From Anaerolineaceae bacterium (GTDB lineage Bacteria > Chloroflexota > Anaerolineae > Aggregatilineales > Phototrophicaceae), in assembly GCA_020634135.1 (NCBI GenBank), contig JACKCG010000002.1, positions 1-64,000 on the forward strand: a stretch of DNA of 64,000 nucleotides. Direction: 5' to 3'. The position numbers were made by a program, and so were the translations under genes. The first letter of the stretch is position 1. Each line of letters begins with the position of its first letter. The notes under the pieces are model-generated. The model saw only the letters and a list, made by a program, of their open reading frames with translations, made no database searches and had not been told where the DNA came from. Positions 16,042 through 25,310 of this stretch are shown here, piece after piece.

Positions 16042-17611
16042 ATGGGGCGCCACCTCATCGCAGACTACCCGGCCCCTGGTCGCCAGGGCAGCGCCATCCG
16101 CTGGGGACTTATCTGCGGGCGCTGGGCGTCGATGATTATCTGCACGCTGATCGCCGGACTGATGTTCCCATTTTTCGCCCCGGCCAACCTGATTATGGAG
16201 TATCTGGTGGGAGTCGTCGTGGTGGCTTCGCGTTATGGTCGCGGCCCATCGATTCTGGCGTCAGGGCTGAGTGTGGTGGCGTTTGACTTCTTTTTCATCC
16301 CGGATAGATAGCTAACCTATCACGTGTCAGAAGCCAGACGGACAGTACGTGGTGACATTCGCGGTCATGCTGCTGGTCGGGCTGACCATCAGCAGCTATG
16401 ACGACCCGCATCAAAGGTCAGGTCGGAGGCCGCCCGCGAACGCGAACAGCGTACCACCAGCCTGTATGAGATGAGCCGTGATTTTGCCAGTAACAGCGAT
16501 GTGGATACGCTGGCGCAGATCGCCGTCCGCCATATTGAATCGGTTTTCGACAGCAAGGCGCTGCTGCTGCTGCCGGACACGGATAAACAGCTTCAGGCGC
16601 ATGGATCACAGGACGCCTCAGCCAGGCTGACTGAGCAGGAATTGACTGTGGCACGTTGGGCGTATGACCATGCTCAGGAGGCCGGATTGGGGACACAGAC
16701 ACTCCCCCGGCGCGCAGGGTGGCTACCTGCCGCTGCTGACGCCACAAGGGAAAATCGGGGTTTTGGGCGTGTATCCGTCAGAACCAGGGCGGGTGGCATC
16801 ACCTGATCGAGCGCACCTGCTGGAAACCTTCGCTAACCAGACGGCATTGGCTATCGAACGCGCGCAACTAACCAATGAAGCGGAACAAGCACAGGTGCAG
16901 ATTGAGGCCGAACGTCTGCGGAGTTCGCTGCTGAGTTCGGTTTCGCACGATCTGCGAACACCGCTCGCGGCGATTACGGGAGCGGCCAGCGGCCTGCTCG
17001 AGAGCAATCACGATCTTGACCCACACGGACGGGAACTCGCACAGGTGGCCTACGAAGAGGCCGAACGGCTCAACCGCCTGCTGAGCAATCTCCTGGAAAT
17101 GACCCGCCTGGAAGCCGGGAATGTCAAGGTCGAGAAAGAGTGGCAGCCGCTGGAGGAGGTGGTTGGGACGACCCTGCTGCGCCTGGAACGGCTGTTTGCT
17201 GACCGCCCCTAAAGACGAATCTGCCGGATGATCTGCCGCTGGTGCCGATTGATGGTGTGCTGATCGAGCAGGTGCTGGTCAATCTGCTGGAAAATGCCGT
17301 AAAATATACGCCAGCCGGTTCGCCGATTGATCTCTTCGCACGGGCGGAAGGCCGCCAAGTGATCGTTGCGGTTGCAGATCGCGGGCCGGGGCCGCCCTGG
17401 GTGACGAACAGCGCATTTTCAAGAAGTTCTACCGGTGATTGGTCCCACGACGGCCAGCGGATGTCGGCCTGGGGTTGGCGATCTTTCCATGCCGTCATTC
17501 AATGGCAGCACGGCGGGCGATATCTGGGCCGAAAAACGGGCGGTGGCGGGGCGGTATTTCGTATTTACACTTCCATTAGATGGCGAGCCGCCACAGATTG
17601 ACCTGGGCATG
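16042..17611 (+). pseudogene. KdpD-like sensor kinase, disrupted by multiple frameshifts
   Basis: ATG 16042 opens a DUF4118 membrane domain (ANLIMEYLVGVVVVASRYGRGPSILAS, then FDFFFIP) that stops at 16311. The gene goes on in other frames: a GAF-like part from 16471 (YEMSRDFASNSDVDTLAQIAV), a HisKA domain from 16664 with SSVSHDLRTPLAAITG ending at TAA 17210-17212, and a HATPase_c domain from 17242 (LVNLLENAVKYTP, then a scrambled GPG region) whose last strand (FTLPLDGEPP) is in yet another frame. At least four breaks are visible. It lacks the large cytosolic N-terminal KdpD domain, at least in this copy. It is non-functional unless the sequence has errors. Confidence 0.8.
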
Positions 17612-18380
17612 ATTAATAGAGAGCGGATCGATGCACAATCTCTGGTCGTGCTGGTGATCGAAGATGATCCCCAGATACGCCGTTTTCTGCGGGCGACGCT
17701 GATGGATAACCATTACCACTACCTGGAAGCGACCACCGCCGGAGATGGTCGGCGCCAGGTGGGACTGCACGCATCCCGAACTGATTATCTCGATTTAGGG
17801 CTGCCGAGGCATGGACGGACCCCTGGAAGTGACCCGCCGCCTCCGCGAGTGGACATCCACGCCAATCATTGTCCTGTACTGCTCGAAACCAGGAACGTGA
17901 CAAAGTGGACGCGCTGGACGCGGGTGCCGATGATTACCTGACCAAGACTTGGTACGGCTGAACTCCTGGCGCGGATGCGCGTCGCCTTGCGTCATGCCAT
18001 CCAGGCCACCAAGGGGACGGACGATCCCATTTTTACAACAGGCGATCTCCGCGTGGATCGGAGTCACCGATGATCTAAGGCCAATTGACGAACAGCAGAT
18101 TCACCTGACGCCCATGTGTTTTACAAACCTGCTGCTCATCCTGGTCTGGTATGCCGAACAAAGTCGTCACGCGCAAACAGCTTCTGCATGATGTCTGGGG
18201 GCCGGCTGGACGAGATGCACTACCTGCGGGTATACAATGGGGCAGCTTAGGCACCCGCTCGAAGCCGATCCTACCCGCCCGCGTTACCTCATCACCGAAC
18301 CGGGCGTCGGCTACCGGCTCAAAACGGATAAGCCGGATACTGTCCACGCTTTGCACGAAGCAGCGATTACTCCCCACTGA
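17609..18380 (+). pseudogene. KdpE/OmpR-type response regulator, frameshifted
   Basis: The receiver domain starts well (VLVIEDDPQIRRFLRATLMD) but shifts frame near 17755. The phospho-Asp region (DLGLPRHG in one frame, MDGPLEVTRRL in another), then VDALDAGADDYLTK, and ARMRVALRHAIQATKGTDD follow in alternating frames. The winged-helix DNA-binding end appears as KVVTRKQLLHDVWGPAG, then LITEPGVGYRLKT, ending at 18380. It was the partner of the preceding sensor. Together with the P-type ATPase it suggests a former ion-homeostasis locus. Confidence 0.78.
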
Positions 18381-18554
18381 TTTTGATATTTTCTTGATTC
18401 GGATGTCGCGGTTTCCGTTGTTACATTCCTGACACGAATTTCTTTACCTGTCAGGTCACGGATGGTAACAGACAGTTCAACGGACTTCAATAATGAACCA
18501 CGCTGAAAAACACTGCGCTGGTGGGTTTGTTCTGGTTGCGGGCGATGACCGCTC

Positions 18555-18728
18555 ATGCTAATCCTGGAAGACCGCTTCGACACCCCCCAACGATTCGTGC
18601 TGCCCGTCATCATGCTCCTGGCTGTGTTGGTGGCTGGGACGATGGGGATATGGATGCGTGCCAACGCCAAAGCCAACGGGGATGAATGGTGGCAGGATGA
18701 CAGCAGTTCCGGGTGGCGTGGGTATTAA
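18555..18728 (+). CDS. Small single-pass membrane protein, hypothetical
   Basis: A 57-codon ORF begins at ATG 18555. It has a short N-terminal part (LEDRFDTPQRF), one membrane helix (VLPVIMLLAVLVAGTMGIW) and a charged, Trp-containing tail (NGDEWWQDDSSSGWRGY). I do not recognise a family, and the ribosome site is weak. Its membrane topology looks real, but it sits in a stretch full of decayed genes, so it may be a remnant. Confidence 0.4.
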   Translation: MLILEDRFDTPQRFVLPVIMLLAVLVAGTMGIWMRANAKANGDEWWQDDSSSGWRGY

Positions 18729-18874
18729 GCCGGCATGGCATATTGATACTTTCCTTACGCCTCCCAGAAAATCCCTTGCAATTCCTTTCTTGCTCTAAAT
18801 ATTCTTTTTCCCGACAATTTTCCGGTCACAACAAAACCAGTTGACCATTGGCACTCAAGCCAGGGACACGCAAC

Positions 18875-19250
18875 ATGCAGCGATTAAACCTGGGGCGTTT
18901 TCTGATTGGAAAACACCTCGAAACAAAAAGAACTTCCTCATCAGTCCATCAGCAAGCCTATCGGGTTAGCCGTGTTCTCGTCGGATGCCCCGTCATCCAG
19001 CGCCTACGCCATCCGCAGGAAATGCTGATTATCCTGGCGATGGCCGGTGGGGGTGCCGCCGTGCTGGGCATTTCCATCCCGCTGGCAATTGCGATCTCAG
19101 TTCTGCTCACTATTGTCACCATTTCCTACCGGCAGACCATCCACGCCTACCCGAAGCGGTGCAGCGCTTACATTTCATTCTGATAACCTGGATGAACTCC
19201 CAGCACAGATTTCAAGGGCAGCCCTGATGACCGACCCCGGCAGTTTGTAG
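18875..19250 (+). pseudogene. Fragment of an APC-family amino-acid permease
   Basis: ATG 18875 starts NLGRFLIGKHLETKRTS; the text then shifts frame to SISKPIGLAVFSSDAPSSSAYA, returns as EMLIILAMAGGGAAVLG-SIPLAIAIS and TIVTISYRQTIHAYP, and shifts again to DNLDELPAQISRAALMTD. This is the first ~110 residues of a membrane permease of the APC superfamily with at least two frameshifts. The remaining ten or so helices are missing; after about 19235 the sequence becomes the 3' end of the convergent SRPBCC gene. It is a dead gene. Confidence 0.75.
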
Positions 19251-19600
19251 TCCACCCGCACCGTGAGCCGGGTGCCGCCGTCCTGTGGCGCGAAAAAGAA
19301 CTCAAATGCGGAGTCTATCCCGCTGGTGGTTCTGACGTGCAGGTACTCCGGGCGGTTGATGCCCACCACCTCATGCTCCCCATTGATCGTCACGCCCAGC
19401 ATGTTGTACACGTAACGGGAAACCGATCCCAGGTGAGTCGGCGGCGGCGTCACGCGCTCCTGAAGTTCAAACTGTCCCCACCATTCCGGTTGGCGTTCCG
19501 GCGTGTCTGCAATAAACCCGAACACGGTTTCAAGCGGCGCAGCAATATCAATGAACTGCGCAGACTGGCATAATTCTCTACCTGGATGGATGAGCACCAT
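19175..19600 (-). CDS. SRPBCC-fold (polyketide cyclase/START-like) protein, 3' end rearranged
   Basis: From ATG 19600 the protein shows the SRPBCC pattern: FIDIAAPLETVFGFIAD, PEWWGQFELQERVTPPP, LGSVSRYVYNMLGV, EYLHVRTTSGIDSAFEFFFA and TRLTVRVDYKLPGSVI. These small cytosolic proteins bind hydrophobic ligands. Family members normally continue after the DYKLPG strand with a long C-terminal helix. Here the frame instead reads into the antisense of the permease fragment and stops at 19175, so the C-terminal helix has probably been replaced. The longer upstream Met (19705) is unlikely as a start. Confidence 0.65.
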   Translation of the reverse strand: MVLIHPGRELCQSAQFIDIAAPLETVFGFIADTPERQPEWWGQFELQERVTPPPTHLGSVSRYVYNMLGVTINGEHEVVGINRPEYLHVRTTSGIDSAFEFFFAPQDGGTRLTVRVDYKLPGSVIRAALEICAGSSSRLSE

Positions 19601-19719
19601 TGATTCATATACTCGGATTATAGCGCAGTTGACCCGATCCCCAATACAGCCAGAACGAGCCATCATTCTCCAGTGCGCCGGCGTGCCCAAATCAGTTTTG
19701 TGCATTCTGGAATGCGGTT

Positions 19720-21911
19720 ATGATTAACGGTACCATCCTCAGTCGTGTGAGGGAGTCGCATACCGGATGCCGATTTATCTCGTATTCCCGGCAGAATATT
19801 GCTTTTGCTGAACGCCTGTTTGCAGCCCTGCAGAACCGGCAGGTAAGCGCCTGGGTAGACTGGCAGAATATCCCGCGTTCCGCCGGGTGGTGGGATGAGA
19901 TCAAGCGGGGGATTGACGCCGCTTCGACCTTTATCTTCATCATGAGTAATGATTCCGTCGGGTCGGTGGTGTGTACGCTGGAACTGGCGCACGCCATCGA
20001 AAACGGCAAGCGCGTCATCCCGGTGATGATCGAAACGGTGAACTTTGAACAGGCGTTTGGCCGGTTGGCCGCCGTCCAGCCCGATGACGTGCTGGGGCAA
20101 ATCCTGGTCGGGCGCGACCCGCTGCAAGTCGCCCGCACGAACCGAGGCGTGATCGGGCATATCAACTGGGTGTTCTTCGGGCAGAATCCCCAGGGGCAGG
20201 ACATCCCATTTGCGGAGTCCATTGATGAACTGCTGGACACCGTAAACACCGATCTGGAACATAACCGCCGCCATGCGCGTTTGCAGGTGCGGGCGCGGGA
20301 ATGGGAAAACGGGCAGCGCGCCGATGATCTACTACTGATTGGTGAGGAAATCACGCAGGCCGAGTCCTGGCTGGCGGACGCCACCGTAAAGGGCAAAGCC
20401 CCCCGCCCCACCGCGTTACAAACCAACTACATCACGACCAGCCGGACGGTGGAAGACGCTCGTTTGCGTCGTCTGCGTAACATCCGGCGGGCGAGTCTGG
20501 TCGCGTCGCTGGTTGCGGGGGTAGCGGTCATTCTGGCAGTGGCGGCATCGGTGGTGGGTGTACAGGCCAGATTCGCAGGAAGAACGGTCGCCGCACGCAA
20601 ACCACCGCGACGAAATTCCACCGACACTGACGTGGCTTATGAACAGATGGAACAGCCCAGTTAATCTGGCACGCCGAGAACGCCCAGACCCGCGAGGCGC
20701 AGGCCAACGGTCAACTGACTGCCGTGCCACCCACCTTGACGCTGGTCAACCAGCAGATGGCGGAGGCCGAGTCCCGCGCTGAGGTCGCGAATACCCAGGT
20801 GAGTGTCGCCCAGGCCACCGCGACCCAGATTCCACCCACATTAACCCAGGCGGCGGTGCTGCGGCAGGAAGCCCTGGATGAACGCCAGATTTCCGTCGAA
20901 TTCGCTAACGGGATTCTGCAAAGCGGGGACGATGCCGCCCGGCTGATTAGCAACATGAATGCCCTCGTGGAACAGTTCCCGGATTACGCCCTGGCGTATC
21001 AGGCGCGGGGGCTGGCCTACCAGACGTTAGGCGACGACGAGCAGGCGCTGGCCGATTTTAACCAGGCGATCACGCTCGACCCTTCATCGGCGCAGGTGTA
21101 TGTCAACCGGGGGAACGTGTACTATGACCGGGGCGACACTGCGCGGGCGCTTGCGGACTATGACGCGGCGATTGCCCGCGACCCGGAACTTGCTCAGGCG
21201 TTTTTTAACCGGGGACTGGTCTATAACGACTCCGGGGAATATGAACGGGCTATTGCGGAGTACAGCGCGGCCATCACGCTCGACCCGGCCTATATCGGCG
21301 CGTACAACAATCGCGGCAATATCTACCAGATGCTCGGTGAATACACGGCGGCGGTGGCGGATTTTGATCGGGTCATCATCCTCAACCCAACCTACGGGGA
21401 AGCTTATAGCAATCGTGGCACGGCGTATGCCAGTCTGGGCGACGATGCACGAGCCATCGCGGATTTTGAGCAGGCTATCGCCCACGACCCGACCTATGCG
21501 GACGCTTACTACAATCGCGGGCTGGTCTACGCCCGCCAGGGGGATTTTCAACGGGCGCTGGCCGACTTCGACCAGGCACTCACTATCGGCCCGGCGGATG
21601 TGCTGACATATCTGAGCCGGGGGCTGGCGTACACCGAGATGGGCGAGTACAAACGGGCGATTGCCGACTTCGACGCGGCGCTGACGCTCGACCCGGCAGC
21701 CATGGCTGTCTATTTCAACCGGGGCATTGCTTACCTATCGTTAGGGATTGCAGAAACTTCAGAGGCGATCCAGATCACATATTTCCGGCAGTCTTTGGCT
21801 GACCTGCGGCAGGCAGAGGCACTGGGCTACCCCTTCACACCGGACATACTGGATGTGATGGCGAGCATCGAGGCTTTGCTGCCTGCGCCCACCCCCACGC
21901 CCGGCTCGTGA
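19720..21911 (+). pseudogene. TIR-domain / transmembrane / TPR protein split by a frameshift
   Basis: The first part (19720-20664) has a TIR domain: FISYSRQN, AFAERLFAAL, VSAWVDWQNI, FIFIMSNDSV, then CTLELAHAIENGKRVIPVM. A linker and a membrane helix (SLVASLVAGVAVILAVAASVVG) follow. The frame breaks between about 20570 and 20690, and the second part (usable from 20700, ending at 21911) gives a coiled-coil-like Q/A-rich stretch and about eight TPR repeats of the form GxxYxxxGDxxxALADFxxAIxLDP. Joined, this is one TIR-TM-TPR protein. TIR proteins in bacteria are often NAD+-consuming or signalling proteins. The N-terminus before FISYS is also odd (HTGCR). Either a decayed gene or a sequencing indel. 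Confidence 0.75.
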
Positions 21912-21924
21912 GAGATGAAAATTT

Positions 21925-21953
21925 CTGGTATTCCTATTTTCGTGCGTTATAAT
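21925..21953 (+). promoter_or_regulatory. Candidate sigma-70 promoter of the redoxin gene
   Basis: TATAAT at 21948-21953 is a perfect -10 box; the hexamer 17 bases upstream (CTGGTA, 21925-21930) is a weak -35. The start of transcription would fall near 21960, about 45 bases before ATG 22006. The ribosome site GGAGG lies at 21992-21996. Confidence 0.5.
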
Positions 21954-22005
21954 ACCCTCTCGCTCGAATAGTCGGGCATGAGACAATAATGGGAGGAAAG
22001 CGTTG

Positions 22006-22572
22006 ATGCAAGTAAAACTATGGATGAAGGTGCTGCTGCTGGCGCTGGTTGGCCTGCTGCTCCCGGCCTGTACCGGGACTGCGACACCGGAAGCCTTCGG
22101 GGTTGGGGCTGCCGCGCCGGGTTTCACATTGCCTGATGCCGCCGGGGGCGACGTATCGCTGGCGGATTACCAGGGCAAACAGCCGGTACTGCTGTTCTTC
22201 CACATGGCGATGGGCTGACCGCCCTGTATGCAGCAGATCGTGGATCTGCAAAATGACCCCGCTTACCAGGCGCTGGATGTGGCGCTGGTGAGCATCGCAT
22301 TCGATACCATTGAAGAATTACAGCAGGGGATCAGCGAGTACCGTATCAGCGGCGTGCCGATGCTGCGGGACGCTGACCACAGCGTCTCGGAAGCTTATAA
22401 TGTCTTACAGTGGGCAGCCCGTACCGGTGAACCCGGCCACACCTTCGTGCTGGTGGGCGAAGATGGCAACGTGCGCTGGATACGTGATTATGGCGCACCG
22501 GAGAATGGCGGCCTGATGTATGTCCCGGTCAACGACCTGACCGAACAGATTCAGGCCAACCTGGGCGGGTAA
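22006..22572 (+). CDS. Lipoprotein redoxin (AhpC/TSA-like), probable selenoprotein with UPPC motif
   Basis: One frame runs from ATG 22006 (TTG 22003 also possible; GGAGG upstream) to TAA 22572, interrupted only by TGA 22216-22218. A lipoprotein signal ends in the lipobox LLPAC, so the protein should be anchored outside the membrane. The redoxin fold follows: GAAAPGFTLPDAAGG, then VLLFFHMAMG, then TGA-PPC, where the family has CPPC, then VALVSIAFDTIEE, a cis-Pro ISGVPML, and HTFVLVGEDGNVRWIRDYG. Reading TGA as selenocysteine gives U71 and C74, a UxxC redox pair. A 7-bp hairpin with apical GTG lies 21 bases after the TGA. Either a thiol-disulfide reductase or a peroxidase. Sec machinery is not in the window. 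If no Sec is inserted, the gene is broken. Confidence 0.75.
22233..22249 (+). promoter_or_regulatory. Candidate bacterial SECIS hairpin
   Basis: GCAGATC (22233-22239) and GATCTGC (22243-22249) form a perfect 7-bp stem with the 3-base loop GTG. The first loop base is G and 21 bases separate it from the TGA codon at 22216-22218. Published bacterial SECIS rules ask for a stem-loop within about 16-37 bases of the UGA with G among the first two loop bases; this meets them. It would bind SelB to place selenocysteine. The stem also encodes QQIVDL. Confidence 0.7.
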
Positions 22573-22709
22573 AGGTGTTCTGGGCCGGAGAAACGGGGAG
22601 GAACAAAGTTTACACAGAAGTTACATCCGGGCAACCAGCGATCAAACTCTGATAACAGATGGCCGGTAAGGTAGAGACATCGTACAGCTATTCACAAGGA
22701 GCTATTTCC

Positions 22710-23210
22710 GTGAAGCGCACCGCTCGATTTCTCACCATCTTCACTCTGATCGCCGTTCTCGCTCTGGCAGCCCTGCCGGCCTTCGCCCAGGACAGCACCA
22801 CAACTTCTCATGAAGTGACCATTACCGAGGAGCAGGTCAACGCATCGTACCGGGTGACCAACCCGCGTCGGGCTGCTGTCACCAACGTTTATGTGGACTT
22901 GCAGCCCGGCCAGGTCGTCGTCAGCGAAACCGTCACTTTTCGCGGCCATGACCCGATACAAACCGTGTCCGTTCTGGTGCCGACGATTGCGAACAACCGC
23001 CTCAACTGGTCAGTGACGAGCGTCACCCATGACGGACAGCCTATCTCGGACGACCTGTTGGCGCAGATCAACGCCTCGGTTGCCACGTCCTGGGTACGGT
23101 ATATCAAGAACCACGCCCCCGCCGGGCACGTTCAGGACATCGTCATCACGGACTACGAAGTGGTGCTGACCCTGGCGCGGCCTGCCAGATCAGCAAATAC
23201 CGGCAGCTGA
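22710..23210 (+). CDS. Secreted protein of unknown function
   Basis: The start is GTG 22710, with AAGGAG about 8 bases upstream; the ATG at 22659 would place junk before the signal peptide. The protein is 166 residues with a signal peptide (FLTIFTLIAVLALAALPAFAQD). The mature part has alternating beta-like strands (HEVTITEEQVNASYRVTNP, VYVDLQPGQVVVSETVTF) without Cys residues or catalytic motifs. A strong terminator follows at 23251, so it ends the transcript. I do not recognise a family. Confidence 0.65.
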   Translation: MKRTARFLTIFTLIAVLALAALPAFAQDSTTTSHEVTITEEQVNASYRVTNPRRAAVTNVYVDLQPGQVVVSETVTFRGHDPIQTVSVLVPTIANNRLNWSVTSVTHDGQPISDDLLAQINASVATSWVRYIKNHAPAGHVQDIVITDYEVVLTLARPARSANTGS

Positions 23211-23250
23211 TTGCAGCCGGGTCGTTTCCCCGCTGCTTCCCCGAACTGAA

Positions 23251-23286
23251 AGCCCCCGGCTCATCAATACAGGCCGGGGGCTGTTC
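23251..23286 (+). terminator. Rho-independent terminator
   Basis: AGCCCCCGGC (23251-23260) and GCCGGGGGCT (23273-23282) form a perfect 10-bp GC-rich stem with a 12-base loop, followed by a short T-rich stretch. It ends the 22710 transcript. Confidence 0.8.
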
Positions 23287-23424
23287 TTGTATTGGGCGCT
23301 TTATGTGAAATAAGGTCACGATATTTTTGGGCTACTGGCTTCTAGCCGATTAGCAGCTTAGCTGGTTAGCATCTTAGGACTTCCGGCTACCCGGCTACTA
23401 AAGTGAGTGATCGTATGCTGTCAA

Positions 23425-23556
23425 CGTGGGCGCACGGCGGTGCTCCCCTACAAATCCGATCCACTTTAGTGCTTCATCCGGCAAGTTTCTCAAGAACAGA
23501 CGTGGGGGCGGCCTCGGCGTGGCCGCCCAGGGAGCGCACACGGGCGCTCCCCTACC
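23425..23556. repeat. GC-rich palindromic repeats in a 395-base gene-free stretch
   Basis: Between the terminator at 23286 and the LysM gene (stop at 23681) I see no gene. The stretch holds several imperfect palindromes: GTGGGCGCACGGCGGTGCTCCC at 23426, GGCGGCCTCGGCGTGGCCGCC at about 23506, and GGGAGCGCACACGGGCGCTCCC at 23530-23551. The first and third resemble the palindrome found inside a coding region at 43218-43245. Further left (about 23330-23400) short GCTACTGGCT / GCTTAGCTGGTTAGC units repeat loosely. Confidence 0.5.
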
Positions 23557-23680
23557 GAGAACCTCGAAGATTTACCGGATGCAGCATTTAGACTATCTTT
23601 TTCTGATAACTGAAGACCGAAAACTGATGACTCGCCACACCCCGATCCATATCACATAGAGCGTATAGGTATGGCGTCCC

Positions 23681-24586
23681 TTATGGCAGCCCACCCGCAC
23701 CGGCGGAGGTCGGCGTAATGGTGGGTGAAAGCTGCTTGGTAAACGTCCAGGGGCCACCTTCCAGGCAGCTTACCTGCTGGAAGTACTGGTTGAGCGGATA
23801 GACATACCAGGTGTATGTGCCTTCTTCCGGGAAGGTTTCCACGATATTCGTCACCGTCTCGTTCTGGCGATACTCGATCACGAACTCGACAATCTCCCCG
23901 TTCGGCTTGATGACGCGGATCAGGTTACGCGGCGCAAGCGGCCCGCGCCAGTTAAATGTCAGCGTGCCGGTAGTTTCTACGGCAAACGTGCCATTGGCGG
24001 GCGTCAGCGGCTCCCAGGCCACGCATTCGACTTCTGGTTCCTGCGGTTGGGTATCGCCGGGGACGCGCAGTTCCTGGTTGATGTAGATCACGTTGGCGTC
24101 AGTCAGGCAGTTGCCCTCGACCAGTTCGTTCACCGTCGTGTTATAGCGTTCCGCGATACGCGCCAGGGCATCGTTCGGCTGCACCTGGTAGGTGAGTTTC
24201 CAGTCTTTACGCGGTTCGCAGCCGGGCGTGGATGAGGGAGTCGGGCTTTCTGCGCCGCGCAGCCCCGGAATGGACACGAATATTTCCGAGGTGGGGGTGG
24301 GTGTCGTCGAGGGCGTGAGCGACGGCTCGACAGTGTTGGTCGGCGGCTCGAAGGTTGGCGGCGGGAGCAGGGTGCGCGAAGGAGTCAGGGTCGCCAGCGG
24401 GGTATAGGGGGGAATCGTTTCGCTGGGCGTGCTGGTCGCTCCGGCCTCGGTAGGGGTGGCGGTCATGGTTTCGGCCTGCTGGGCCGGCAGCGGCGCCATC
24501 GTCATGCGGGTGATGATGATTCCCAGCATCAGCGCGATGAGCATCAATAAGAGTGTGGTCAGCCGTGAAGCGAGTGCTTTAATCAC
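23681..24586 (-). CDS. Membrane-anchored LysM-domain protein
   Basis: The start is GTG 24586, with AAAGGAG about 8 bases upstream, overlapping the last codons of the upstream ATPase gene. After one N-terminal membrane helix (TTLLLMLIALMLGIIITRM) comes a long Thr/Pro/Ser-rich linker (~residues 35-125), then a LysM domain (LTYQVQPNDALARIAERY, then NTTVNELVEGN and INQELRVP) and a C-terminal beta domain (NGTFAVETTGTLTFNWRGP, then TYTWYVYPLNQ). LysM binds peptidoglycan-type glycans. It is the last gene of the MacAB-like operon and may tie the exporter to the cell wall. Confidence 0.8.
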   Translation of the reverse strand: MIKALASRLTTLLLMLIALMLGIIITRMTMAPLPAQQAETMTATPTEAGATSTPSETIPPYTPLATLTPSRTLLPPPTFEPPTNTVEPSLTPSTTPTPTSEIFVSIPGLRGAESPTPSSTPGCEPRKDWKLTYQVQPNDALARIAERYNTTVNELVEGNCLTDANVIYINQELRVPGDTQPQEPEVECVAWEPLTPANGTFAVETTGTLTFNWRGPLAPRNLIRVIKPNGEIVEFVIEYRQNETVTNIVETFPEEGTYTWYVYPLNQYFQQVSCLEGGPWTFTKQLSPTITPTSAGAGGLP

Positions 24587-25310
24587 CGGAAAACTCCTTT
24601 TCTGGTTCGGCGACAACCTCGGTTGTGCCGCCACGACGGGTTAGCTGGCCGTCTGCCAGGTCATAAGCGTGATTGACATATTCGACCACCATCGGGTCAT
24701 GGGAGACGATCAGGAAGGTCGTCCCCTGGTGTTCAGCGATGCCCCGAAACAGCGCCATCGTGCGCCGGGCAGTGCGGGTATCCAGCCCATTGGTAGGCTC
24801 ATCCGCCAGAATAATCCCAGGGCGCAGGGCCAGTGCGCGGGCAATCGCCACCCGCTGGCGCTGCCCACCGCTGAGTTCATCCGGCACGTGACCCGACCAC
24901 GCACTCAGGCCAACCGCTTCCAGCGCGGCACGGGTGCGGCGGCGGCGTTCAAAGTAGCCCAGCCCTGGCAGCCGCAGCGCGAGGTCAATATTTTCGGCGG
25001 CGGTGTAGGTGGGCAGCAGGGTCGCGTTCTGGAAGATAAACCCGATCTGTCTGCGCCGGTACTTTTCGCGTCTCCGGTCACTCATGTTCAGAATGTCCTG
25101 CCCATTGACATGAATCGTGCCGGCATTCGGGCGGTCTAACGCGCCGATCAGGTTGAGCAGCGTTGTTTTGCCGCTGCCGGACGGCCCGAACAAGGCTACC
25201 AGTTCCCCTGCCTGTACCTCTAAATCCACGCCGCGCAGCACCCGCAGCAGACTATCACCATTCCCAAAGCTGCGTTCGACAGCGCGTATTGCCACACTGA
25301 TGTCACTCAT
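24579..25310 (-). CDS. ABC transporter ATP-binding protein, MacB/LolD type
   Basis: The protein is 243 residues with Walker A GPSGSGKTT, Q-loop FIFQNATLLP, signature LSGGQRQRVAIARAL, Walker B GIILADEPTNGLD and the switch His in LIVSHD. The LolD/MacB/FtsE pattern fits an ATPase paired with a FtsX-type permease. Its ATG overlaps the stop of the other ATPase gene by ATGA, so both are made from one mRNA. Having two ATPases, one shorter and one with a C-terminal extension, suggests a heterodimer on the 27773 permease. Confidence 0.92.
   Translation of the reverse strand: MSDISVAIRAVERSFGNGDSLLRVLRGVDLEVQAGELVALFGPSGSGKTTLLNLIGALDRPNAGTIHVNGQDILNMSDRRREKYRRRQIGFIFQNATLLPTYTAAENIDLALRLPGLGYFERRRRTRAALEAVGLSAWSGHVPDELSGGQRQRVAIARALALRPGIILADEPTNGLDTRTARRTMALFRGIAEHQGTTFLIVSHDPMVVEYVNHAYDLADGQLTRRGGTTEVVAEPEKEFSGD

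Noticed and set aside
19692..20426. A 244-codon minus-strand frame opposite the TIR gene
   Set aside because: It is antisense to a clear TIR domain and its translation is Ser/Arg/Cys-rich without any motif.
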